From NCBI RefSeq assembly GCF_003449015.1, contig NZ_QRGD01000002.1, positions 186,001 through 250,000 of the forward strand: DNA of 64,000 nucleotides, in the 5' to 3' direction. This DNA is from Aureibaculum luteum. GTDB lineage: Bacteria; Bacteroidota; Bacteroidia; Flavobacteriales; Flavobacteriaceae. Every line of letters starts with the position of its first letter. Within the stretch, counting starts at the first letter, position 1. A program made the position numbers and the translations under genes. Positions 57,576 to 64,000 of the stretch are shown here, piece by piece. The notes under the pieces were generated by a model. It was not told the DNA's origin. It searched no databases and worked only from the letters and a program-made list of their open reading frames with translations.

Positions 57576-58229
57576 ATCTTTTTTTCCTGTTTTTAATGCT
57601 TTTGCTGAGGCTGGTTTTTCTAGAAATAGATTTCTCCATTCAATGGGTATTTCTTTCAAATTCAACTTCATGTTTAAACTATCACTTTGTGTTTTTTTTT
57701 CATAAAAAAGGTATTCACCGTGTTGTTTTGGCTCCAATCCATAATTATAATAATAAGCAAACCTTTGAAAATCATTTTCAGGTTCAAGGTCAATAAATAT
57801 TGGATCATCTTTTACTGAGGAGAGTAAGTAAGCATTATCACCCCAATTAATGAGATCATATTCCGTTTTAATTTTTAATGAATCGGCACCGTACTTAAAA
57901 GTTTGAATTAATGGGTTATTATGACGAGTAAAAGGTAGTGTAGCAAGGTTAATCGAGTCAGGTTTGAGTTTTAATTTTTTATCTTCAATGTGAAAAATAC
58001 CATAAACTTTCTTATTCTCTCCGCCGCCCATACACCCATACCAATAGTTTTCATAATAAAAATTTCCATTGCTCAATAAGTCCAATTTTGAACCAACGTT
58101 AAAGCCTTTAAATTTAAAATGAGTGGTATCAATTTTTTTGACAATTTCTTCTGAATATTTTTGATTTTTATTTCCGTCATTACAACTAATAATTGTTAAG
58201 AGTAGTAGTATTACAATTCCATTTTTCAT
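57540..58229 (-). CDS. Hypothetical lipoprotein with borrowed C-terminus
   Basis: 229 residues, lipobox LLTIISC. The body (FKFKGFNVGSKLDLLSNGNFY, then beta-rich sequence) is not recognised. Its last residues, ENLNKIIIKNQ, are almost the same as the end of the unrelated membrane protein at 58780 (ENLNKIIIENQ), because both genes end in the same 68-bp direct repeat. The natural C-terminus may therefore have been replaced by recombination. Confidence 0.75.
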   Translation of the reverse strand: MKNGIVILLLLTIISCNDGNKNQKYSEEIVKKIDTTHFKFKGFNVGSKLDLLSNGNFYYENYWYGCMGGGENKKVYGIFHIEDKKLKLKPDSINLATLPFTRHNNPLIQTFKYGADSLKIKTEYDLINWGDNAYLLSSVKDDPIFIDLEPENDFQRFAYYYNYGLEPKQHGEYLFYEKKTQSDSLNMKLNLKEIPIEWRNLFLEKPASAKALKTGKKDENLNKIIIKNQ

Positions 58230-58314
58230 AGTTATTTTTTATACGTTGCGAACGTTTCTGATATCTTAGGAGATAAATGAATGTGACATATACAAGTTGT
58301 TTGCCTTTCGTTCC

Positions 58315-58712
58315 TCACTCATTTAAATGAGATACTTTTATCCATCTAAGCCTTGTACCAGCAAATTCTTTCTCAAAAGGTTCTAGTGTCAAGGTATCAC
58401 CAGCGAAAGAAAAATTTCTTTTAACGGTTTTATTCCACATTGTTGGATTTGAATGTGATATTCTTTTATGCTCTATTATTTGTTTATCCATATCAATGCT
58501 GTACGTCGCAAAATAAGTATAAGAAACAGCAAGATACTGTAGTGACTCCATAGATATTGAATCAATGGTCGATGGAAACATTAAATGAGTATTCTCATAA
58601 TCTTTCGGGACAAAATGCACAGACATATGTTTGAGTCGTCATAAAAAATATACCCTTTTAATCCATTTGGGAAACCTCTTTCCTCATTTTTAAATTCACT
58701 CCATTCCTTGGT
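58315..58712 (-). pseudogene. Lipocalin-like protein, frameshifted and lacking its start
   Basis: The main frame (58626-58315) begins MSVHFVPKDYE and ends RLRWIKVSHLNE, the central and C-terminal parts of a lipocalin-like (Lipocalin_5-type) domain. Upstream, in another frame, EWSEFKNEERGFPNGLKGYIFYDDSN directly precedes it; one inserted base near 58626 would join the two as ...DDSN-Y-MSVHF, as family members read. No start codon or first strand is found beyond 58712, where the sequence runs towards the 68-bp repeat. Likely a dead gene. Confidence 0.65.
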
Positions 58713-58747
58713 TTAAAGGTAGGAATTTTCGGTTAGATAATTCCTCC

Positions 58748-58815
58748 GCAATAAATGATATACCAAATTGCAACTCGTTTTATTGGTTTTCAATAATAAT
58801 CTTATTTAAATTTTC
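58748..58815. repeat. 68-bp direct repeat, copy 2
   Basis: Same orientation as 57508-57575, offset exactly 1240 bp. Recombination between the copies would delete the 57540 gene body and the lipocalin-like remnant. Confidence 0.9.
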
Positions 58816-59256
58816 GGCATCCAATTTGTCTCCAATATTTTTTAAATCAATTTCTTTTCCATCTTTCATTTTTATTTTTAGAACGGAAAGTTTATTAGCA
58901 TCTAATCCTGAAGAAATTACTCTATTCAGAAGAAACATTGTGATTGAAAATGTGCTTGGCGTAAATTCAATATTTGCAATGTCTTTGTGACGAAAAAAAT
59001 CCCTTTTAGTAAACATGTTCAATAAATTAAATTGCTTTGTTTCTATTCCAGATTTAGTAGCCGTTATTAATTTTTTTTGTGTTGCTATGAGCATGATAAA
59101 TGCTAAAAACAATATCATGAATCCATTAAAATAGGGATCATCATTAAAAATCAGAATAAAATAAATGGATGCCCCTAAGGCAATTAATCGTAGTACTATT
59201 ATTGAATAAGAAAATTCATGAATCTTATATAGTATCTCCTTAACATTTTTATCCAT
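58780..59256 (-). CDS. Membrane protein, PH-like (YcxB/DUF-type)
   Basis: 158 residues: two adjacent membrane helices (about residues 20-60: LRLIALGASIYFILIF, FMILFLAFIMLIA), then a cytoplasmic beta-rich domain (TATKSGIETKQFNLLN, FFRHKDIANIEFTPSTFSI, VLKIKMKDGKEIDLKNIG) of bacterial PH-like type. Function unknown. Its 3' end lies in the second copy of the 68-bp repeat and is probably the donor copy. Confidence 0.75.
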   Translation of the reverse strand: MDKNVKEILYKIHEFSYSIIVLRLIALGASIYFILIFNDDPYFNGFMILFLAFIMLIATQKKLITATKSGIETKQFNLLNMFTKRDFFRHKDIANIEFTPSTFSITMFLLNRVISSGLDANKLSVLKIKMKDGKEIDLKNIGDKLDAENLNKIIIENQ

Positions 59257-59333
59257 TCTTTTCTAAACTTAATGAGTCGCTACCTTTTGATTTACAGTAG
59301 CATGTCTTTTTTTATTAAAATCAAAGTATAAAT

Positions 59334-59984
59334 TTAAGACAAATTTTGTAACGCCTTAATAATATCCTCAGGCTCTGAACGCGTTCTGTAATCAACGTTA
59401 ACATAATTCCATATAACTACTCCGTCACGTCCAATTATAAATGTTGCTGGAATTGGTAATATATTACTATTGCCATTATTAATTTTTTCTAAATCAAGTT
59501 TTCTGCCTACACGCATATGTTCCTCCAAAAACGCTGGTACTTCCCAGGCAACGCCATATTGCGAAGCAACTTTGGCATCTTGGTCAGAGAGCACGATAAA
59601 GTCCATTGCACTAATTTCATCTTTTGTCATTGATCCATCAGGCACTTGTGGGCTAATGGCAACTAATGTAGCACCCAATGCATGAATTTCATCTAGTCGG
59701 GCTTGCAAGGCTCTAAGTTGTAAGTTGCAATAGGGGCACCAATTGCCGCGGTAAAAAGTAATAACAACGGGACCTTTGTTTAGCAAGGCAGCTAAAGATA
59801 TTGAATTTCCTTCAGGGTTAGGTAGCTTAAAACTAGGAGCTTTTTGTCCAATTTTAATGGCATCTTTACCTTGCTGAAAGGCCTTTGCTTGCTTGATAAT
59901 AGCATCTACACCTTTCATGAATTCAGGATTAGCTTGTCGGCCTGATTCAATTTTAGCATCAGTTAGTTCTTTTAAATATTTCAT
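59334..59984 (-). CDS. Peroxiredoxin-like AhpC/TSA-family protein
   Basis: 216 residues. Thioredoxin-fold peroxiredoxin with GQKAPSFKLPNPEG, FYRGNWCPYCNLQLRALQ (Cys83 and Cys86), VAISPQVPDGSM, VLSDQDAKVASQYGVAW and IPATFIIGRDGVVIWNYV. The CPYC pair replaces the usual single peroxidatic Cys pattern and is typical of a PRX-like subgroup. It reduces peroxides in the cytoplasm. Confidence 0.92.
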   Translation of the reverse strand: MKYLKELTDAKIESGRQANPEFMKGVDAIIKQAKAFQQGKDAIKIGQKAPSFKLPNPEGNSISLAALLNKGPVVITFYRGNWCPYCNLQLRALQARLDEIHALGATLVAISPQVPDGSMTKDEISAMDFIVLSDQDAKVASQYGVAWEVPAFLEEHMRVGRKLDLEKINNGNSNILPIPATFIIGRDGVVIWNYVNVDYRTRSEPEDIIKALQNLS

Positions 59985-60065
59985 AATTATGTTTACTGTT
60001 TAAAGGTGTATTCTGTTAACTTATTGAATTAAACAATTAATGATCACTACTGTTTTCAGCAGTTT

Positions 60066-60533
60066 TTAATTATTTATCATTTCAATTTTTTCATTCACTT
60101 TGTCTATGAAATTGTGTAAATAAGTTGGAACATTATTTTTATCTTGGTCAATTCTCCAACTTTTTACATTTCCATTTTTCGAGTATTGAATAAATAATCC
60201 ACCTCCATCTGCACAATCTGGACATCCAAGAACTGTTTCACTTTCATTAAGAAGTTGATTCGGGAAAAAGTCAGCCAAGTTTTTGACTTGTTCAAACTTG
60301 TCATTTTCTAATTCCATAAATTCCAAATTTTGCCCTGAATAATCGTCAATGGCATCCTCAAATAATTTTTTATCCGTCAGTTTAAAAGTTTCCACGCAAC
60401 CTTCTCCAAAACATTCACCGTAGAAGTGTCCAAAAATCAAAAAATTCTGTTCATTTGTTTCAATGTTGTCATCATCATTGTTACAGGAAATTAAACCTCC
60501 AATTGCAAATAGTAATAAAAATAGTTTTTTCAT
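60066..60533 (-). CDS. Hypothetical lipoprotein
   Basis: 155 residues, lipobox GGLISCNNDDDN. Contains two Cys pairs (GECFGEGCVETF and GCPDCADGGG) that might bind metal or form disulfides; composition is otherwise unremarkable. The pattern NFLIFGHFYGECFGEGC is seen in small Bacteroidota lipoproteins of unknown role, as far as I recall. Preceded by a diverged leader element (60602-60670). Confidence 0.75.
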   Translation of the reverse strand: MKKLFLLLFAIGGLISCNNDDDNIETNEQNFLIFGHFYGECFGEGCVETFKLTDKKLFEDAIDDYSGQNLEFMELENDKFEQVKNLADFFPNQLLNESETVLGCPDCADGGGLFIQYSKNGNVKSWRIDQDKNNVPTYLHNFIDKVNEKIEMINN

Positions 60534-60601
60534 AATATCATTTTATAAATAAGATTCACAATCCTTTATTTAGTTGCGTTCAAATTGCTTACAACTTAGA
60601 A

Positions 60602-60670
60602 GTATACGCACCATTACCTATATACATCATAGATCTCAAAGATAAGAAATATTGTTACTAACCTTTAGTT
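60602..60670 (-). promoter_or_regulatory. Recurrent promoter/leader element, copy E (diverged)
   Basis: ACCATTACCTATATACATC, a variant -7 box (plus CAAAGATA, 60637-60644) and AAGAAATATTGTTACTAACC. About 70 bp before the lipoprotein gene at 60066-60533. Confidence 0.45.
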
Positions 60671-60874
60671 CTTGTTTTATCCTATATTGATACTTTAGTT
60701 AGTCATTTTAAATAAAATAAAATTCAGTAAAGCTAAAAATAATTACTATATAGTACTGGAAGTCAATCGTGTAATTAGCTAAAATGAAAGGTCTTTTTTA
60801 GATGTTAAAAACGTATAGTACTATTTTTTTTAAGGGCATACAATAAAGCGGGAAATGGTCAGTTATATAAGTCT

Positions 60875-60961
60875 GGAGAAATGGCAGAGTGGCTGAATGC
60901 AGCGGTAATTTATTACTGTAGAGGGTTAAACCTCCGAGGGTTCGAATCCCTTCTTTCTCCG
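60875..60961 (+). tRNA. tRNA-Ser-like gene with abnormal anticodon arm (UUA readable)
   Basis: 87 nt with acceptor GGAGAAA/TTTCTCC, D arm GCA...TGC, variable arm GAGG-GTTAAA-CCTC, T loop TTCGAAT and discriminator G, all close to the tRNA-Ser(UGA) at 36342. The anticodon arm is GCGGT-AATTTATT-ACTGT: an 8-nt loop that could zip further to GCGGTAA-TTTA-TTACTGT. With T33 assigned as usual the triplet is UUA, complementary to the UAA stop. An extra base also sits at the 3' side of the T stem. No TAnnTTTG box is seen upstream. Either a decayed copy or an unusual suppressor-like tRNA. Confidence 0.6.
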
Positions 60962-60969
60962 CAAAAGGA

Positions 60970-60999
60970 AACCCACAACGAAAGTTGTGGGTTTTTTGT
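60970..60999 (+). terminator. Terminator after the tRNA-Ser-like gene
   Basis: AACCCACAAC-GAAA-GTTGTGGGTT plus T tract; same as the terminator of tRNA-Ser(UGA), same 8-bp spacing. Confidence 0.9.
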
Positions 61000-61008
61000 T
61001 TTCCCAAA

Positions 61009-61470
61009 CGTCGAAAATTTATTTTCGTAAGTGAAGGGAAAACAAAAAACCCATAAAAACACATCGTGTTTTTGGGTTGCTATGTTTGTATTGGATTCCC
61101 AATCAGGGATCACGACCGCAGGGAGTAATCCACGTATTTATTTTCGTAAGAGCAGGGAAAACAAAAAAACCAAAAAAACACATCGTGTTTTTGGGTTGCT
61201 ATGCTTGCTTAGGATACCCTTTCTGGGATGACGACCGCAGGGAGTAATCCTTGAAATATTTTTGTAAGCGATATGGAAACAAAAAAACCAAAAAAACACA
61301 TCGTGTTTTTGGGTTTCTATGCTTGCTCAGGATGCCTTTTCTGGGATGACGACCACAGGGAGTAATCCTTGAAATATTTTCGTAAGAGAAGGGAAACAAA
61401 AAAACCAAAAAAACACAACGTGTTTTTGGGTTTCTATGCTTGCTCAGGATACCCTATCAGGGATAACGCC
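61009..61470 (+). repeat. Tandem hairpin-module array 2
   Basis: Conserved cores (GGGAT-ACGACC-CAGGGAGTAATCC) begin near 61105, 61224, 61342 and 61459 (last one cut short), spaced 119, 118 and 117 bp. Each module has the palindromic region around ATTTTCGTAAG, a purine-rich GGGAAAACAAAAAAACC stretch, the hairpin AAAAACACATCGTGTTTTT, and a GGATNCC turn. All are type A; no type B module is seen. Same strand as the tRNA-Ser-like gene. Confidence 0.9.
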
Positions 61471-61564
61471 AAATTTTATATTTTGCGGACTTTGTCAATA
61501 AATACAGAACTTTGGAGTTAACACAAAATCGCCCTATGTTTTTTGTACATTGTTACAAAACGTT

Positions 61565-62296
61565 TTATTTATACGAGCCATTCTCATATGTAAGAGTTTC
61601 TGTTTTTTCAGTTACTGTTTCTTTTTCATCACAATCATTATTTTCATTAAGAAAAGCTATTGAATTTGTGATTTTACTTTTGATTAAAATATCTAAGTGA
61701 CTATTTGTTAAGTTATCAGTTATAATTATTGTCTTTTTTTTAGAACTAAATTCTCCAATACAATTGCCGTCCCATTGACCACTATATTCTAAAACATTGT
61801 AATTTTTAAGTAACGTCCTTAAAGAATTATCTTGTGGTTCAAATAAAGTAATTGTTTCATACCCATAAGGGTTAACTCTAGAGTTTCCATTGTATTTAAC
61901 TCTAATTCCAAAAGCTCGTTTTTCATTTGATAAATAATAAGGAGCGGTATCGATTGAAATTTCAACCAATACTACTGCATCAGAAACCCAACCGTTAGAC
62001 TTGTAACTTTCTATATATTTATTTTCAATTTGATAACTTAAGCTATTTACAATTAAGATGTAGCTATTCAACTCAAAACAGCAATCGTTTTGTTCATTAT
62101 ATTCTGTTTCTAGCTTGGGTATTACAACAATTGTTTTAGTAGAATCATTTGGCATTACTTTTTCTACGATTAAATCAGTTTTACAATTAGACAAATTGAT
62201 TTTTAACTCCTTCAATACGCTATCTACTAGATTTGAATGTTGTTGAGCATATAAATTAAAACTCATTAAAAATATAAATATAGAAGATAGTTTCAT
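61565..62296 (-). CDS. Secreted hypothetical protein
   Basis: Start chosen at ATG 62296, which begins a signal peptide (MKLSSIFIFLMSFNLYAQ); longer frames begin inside the leader element. About 243 residues, beta-rich, with DCCFELNSYILIVNSL and WVSDAVVLVEISIDTAPYYL. I do not recognise a family. It lies between array 2 and the solitary module, with leader element copy F upstream. Confidence 0.7.
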   Translation of the reverse strand: MKLSSIFIFLMSFNLYAQQHSNLVDSVLKELKINLSNCKTDLIVEKVMPNDSTKTIVVIPKLETEYNEQNDCCFELNSYILIVNSLSYQIENKYIESYKSNGWVSDAVVLVEISIDTAPYYLSNEKRAFGIRVKYNGNSRVNPYGYETITLFEPQDNSLRTLLKNYNVLEYSGQWDGNCIGEFSSKKKTIIITDNLTNSHLDILIKSKITNSIAFLNENNDCDEKETVTEKTETLTYENGSYK

Positions 62297-62319
62297 TTTA
62301 ATGTTTTGTAAAACAGTTA

Positions 62320-62390
62320 GATATGTACCATTACATATATACTCCGCATATCGCAAATATAAGGAATATAGTGACGTGTAGTTTATTGTT
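62320..62390 (-). promoter_or_regulatory. Recurrent promoter/leader element, copy F
   Basis: Perfect inverted repeat ATATGTA-CCAT-TACATAT, -7 box TATATTTG on the minus strand (plus CAAATATA, 62354-62361) and AATATAGTGACGTGTAGTTT. Directly upstream of the 61565-62296 gene. Confidence 0.6.
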
Positions 62391-62417
62391 TAATCATACG
62401 CTAGTTCGCCATTTAAA

Positions 62418-62541
62418 ACGTCGAAAATTTATTTTCGTAAGAGAAGGGAAAACCAAAACCCAAAAAAACACATTGTGTTTTTGGGTTGCTATGCTTGCTC
62501 AGGATACCCTTTCTGGGATAACGACCGCAGGGAGTAATCCT
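62418..62541 (+). repeat. Solitary hairpin module
   Basis: One complete type-A module with the same left end as after the tRNAs (AACGTCGAAAATTTATTTTC), hairpin AAAAACACATTGTGTTTTT, and core ending GGGAGTAATCC. It is about 950 bp from array 2 and has no adjacent tRNA, so modules can move or survive alone. Confidence 0.88.
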
Positions 62542-62548
62542 TATACAG

Positions 62549-62592
62549 TCATTGCGAACTCGGAGATAGCCGAGTGAAGCAATCTCATGAAA
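62549..62592. repeat. TCATTGCGA...GAAGCAATCTC dispersed palindromic element
   Basis: Contains TCATTGCGAACTCGG and CCGAGTGAAGCAATCTC with the stem ACTCGG-agatag-CCGAGT. This resembles a small palindromic repeat seen in many bacterial genomes. It touches the solitary module. Confidence 0.6.
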
Positions 62593-62612
62593 TGAAGCAC
62601 CCACCTAATTAG

Positions 62613-63329
62613 CTAAGCCGTCCGCTCCACAATATACGGCAAGTCCGTTTCTACATTCTTTTTATAGAGGTCTCTACTTACAGGGTAGGCCTTAAAGGGT
62701 TTGGTGGTAAAACCTTCTGCCATGAGTTCATTAAGGCTCGGTGCATTCATGCCCTCATCTAGCCAATCTTCAAGGTTCGTTTCATCTAAGACCAGTGGCA
62801 TTCTCTTTTGCTTATTATGCACTTCGGTAAAAAAGGCATTGGCTGGCATGGTAATAATGGTTGCCGTATTGGTTTGGGCATCTATTTCGTTATACAGCCC
62901 AGCAAATAGAAATAAATCGCCTTCGGGATACGCTTCTGACGGCTGGTAACAAAAATTAGGTACGACAATCCCATTTTCGTGATGCGGCTCAAAAAAACCA
63001 TCGGCAAGAATTAAACAGCGTTTATGTTGTGCACTTTTTTTATAGGAGTTCCGCTCAAATAGCGTTTCGCTCTTGGCATTTAAGGTATTGCTTTTTTTAT
63101 AAAAGGCAGCAGGGTCGTTATTGGCCCAATCGGGAACTAGTCCCCACTGAGCGGGAGTTATTAAAGATGGTGACTCCATTGTAATGATATACAAGTTGCC
63201 ATGCGAAAAACCGTTTAAATGAAAGTACTGCTTATATTCATCGGGGATTTCAAAATTAGCGGGAATCATACTCAGTAAGCGTTGCTCAATTTCTTCTCGT
63301 TTTTTCCGTAATGCCGTTGAATAACACAT
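62613..63329 (-). CDS. yedK: SRAP-domain protein (YedK/HMCES family)
   Basis: 238 residues starting MCYSTAL: Cys2 is the nucleophile that forms a thiazolidine with abasic DNA sites. Other family features: AQWGLVPDW, NAKSETLFERNSYKKSAQHKRCLILADGFFEP and the C-terminal KRMPLVLDE. It protects abasic sites in single-stranded DNA. Full length. GC content is higher than in its neighbours. Confidence 0.95.
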   Translation of the reverse strand: MCYSTALRKKREEIEQRLLSMIPANFEIPDEYKQYFHLNGFSHGNLYIITMESPSLITPAQWGLVPDWANNDPAAFYKKSNTLNAKSETLFERNSYKKSAQHKRCLILADGFFEPHHENGIVVPNFCYQPSEAYPEGDLFLFAGLYNEIDAQTNTATIITMPANAFFTEVHNKQKRMPLVLDETNLEDWLDEGMNAPSLNELMAEGFTTKPFKAYPVSRDLYKKNVETDLPYIVERTA

Positions 63330-63541
63330 AATTTAAATTTTAGTTAAAAATATGGAAATTTTTATAAAAACGGAATGGAGATCGTATTTGAGACTAGCAC
63401 TATACGAACTTAATTTCAAATGCGTTAAACCTATGTATTGGTTGCTAAAAGAATGGAGGCCATTAATATTTAAAATTTCTTAGTTTTGGCACTAGACCGT
63501 TTTTAGTGTAAAGCTTCAGCGAAAAAATAAATTACTTATAA

Positions 63542-64000
63542 ATGATCATAAAACATACACCTATTTTTAGTCTACTATTGCTTGTAGTTTTTATTGCGGG
63601 TACTAAAGAAAAACGATACTTAAAAGCGAGTGCTTTACAACAAAACAAAATTGAAGCACAATTATATAAGATAGACACCATTGAAGTAAATATAGATAGT
63701 ATTATAGATATTTCAGGTGAATATGAACTCATTAAGGGAAGATCGTCCATGATTGACTCTGATGACTATGTAATTTATAAAGGAGCAATGGTTATTGAAA
63801 AACTTTCAGAAACTGATTTTGGTTTTTATTATGCTAATAAAATAAAAGAACTTACCCCTACTGGTCATTTTGGAATCATAAGGAATTTTAAAAATGAATT
63901 TCATACCCTTAGAATATGTAATGAAAAGGAGGTAGAAGGCTATTCTAATGAGAATTTTGTAAAAGGGGTCTACCTAAACAATCAAATATTAATTGAAAAA
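63542..64000 (+). CDS. Hypothetical secreted protein, cut by window edge
   Basis: ATG at 63542 opens a frame of 153 codons that runs off the right end. It starts with a hydrophobic signal-like segment (HTPIFSLLLLVVFIAGT), then a mixed region with IDISGEYELIKGRSSMIDS and YVIYKGAMVIEKLSETDFGF, which suggests a lipocalin-like or small beta-barrel domain. No family recognised; C-terminus not seen. Confidence 0.75.
   Translation, partial: MIIKHTPIFSLLLLVVFIAGTKEKRYLKASALQQNKIEAQLYKIDTIEVNIDSIIDISGEYELIKGRSSMIDSDDYVIYKGAMVIEKLSETDFGFYYANKIKELTPTGHFGIIRNFKNEFHTLRICNEKEVEGYSNENFVKGVYLNNQILIEK

Noticed and set aside
61009-61470. Array 2 as integron attC sites
   Set aside because: No integrase, no gene cassettes between units and no clear RYYYAAC/GTTRRRY core pair.
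1-64000. Genome-wide reassignment of UAA to a sense codon
   Set aside because: Many normal genes here end at TAA exactly where their families end, so UAA is a stop.
1-64000. Window as prophage or integrative conjugative element
   Set aside because: No integrase, portal, capsid, relaxase or conjugation genes; the gene set is metabolic.

Overview
The window is AT-rich DNA from a member of Bacteroidota, most likely a marine flavobacterium. The evidence is SusC/SusD pairs, a hybrid two-component regulator, many short lipobox signal peptides, TAnnTTTG-type -7 promoter boxes, and enzymes for algal glycans and solutes. There is no integrase, transposase or phage structural gene, so this looks like ordinary chromosome with an active history of gene decay and local repeats.

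Region 1 (1-13.4 kb, minus strand): a frameshifted MddA-like methyltransferase, an alpha/beta hydrolase fused to an AraC domain, a DUF5009 membrane acyltransferase, and a small gene with an in-frame TAA. Next is an operon of a DUF1566 lipoprotein, a sulfatase whose formylglycine position is Tyr, and a metallo-beta-lactamase/DUF1566/EF-hand fusion. A beta-propeller lipoprotein follows, then a lipoprotein/PEBP/YHYH operon. Seven minus-strand genes or operons in the window share one recurrent promoter/leader element.

Region 2 (13.4-34.3 kb): a polysaccharide utilization region. It holds a GH120 beta-xylosidase homologue, a GH20 hexosaminidase split by one in-frame TAA, a beta-helix lyase-like protein, an HTCS regulator, SusC, SusD, GH88 and GH2. 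These are followed by the two ends of a destroyed alginate-lyase-family gene on either side of a FadR-type regulator, and a second GH2 scrap. The content points to a uronate-containing glycan. The locus is partly decayed.

Region 3 (35.6-36.4 kb and 60.9-62.6 kb): two tRNA-Ser-like genes, each followed on its own strand by the same terminator and then a tandem array of roughly 105-120 bp hairpin modules. The copies are in inverted orientation and bracket 24.5 kb. The second tRNA has an abnormal anticodon loop in which UUA can be read.

Region 4 (36.6-44.9 kb): a LacI regulator with tandem palindromic operators over its own promoter, a TonB-dependent receptor, a GH63/mannosylglycerate-hydrolase-like enzyme, a sodium/solute symporter and a glycerate kinase. 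Together these make a coherent predicted pathway for uptake and breakdown of mannosylglycerate (digeneaside, a red-algal solute) or glucosylglycerate.

Region 5 (45-64 kb): MsrA, a TTG-start aldo/keto reductase, an intact second GH20, an OmpA-family protein, GH43, CorA, a DUF2188 protein, several small lipoproteins, a frameshifted lipocalin-like gene, a 68-bp direct repeat sharing gene 3' ends, a peroxiredoxin, an SRAP-domain protein and a gene running off the right edge.
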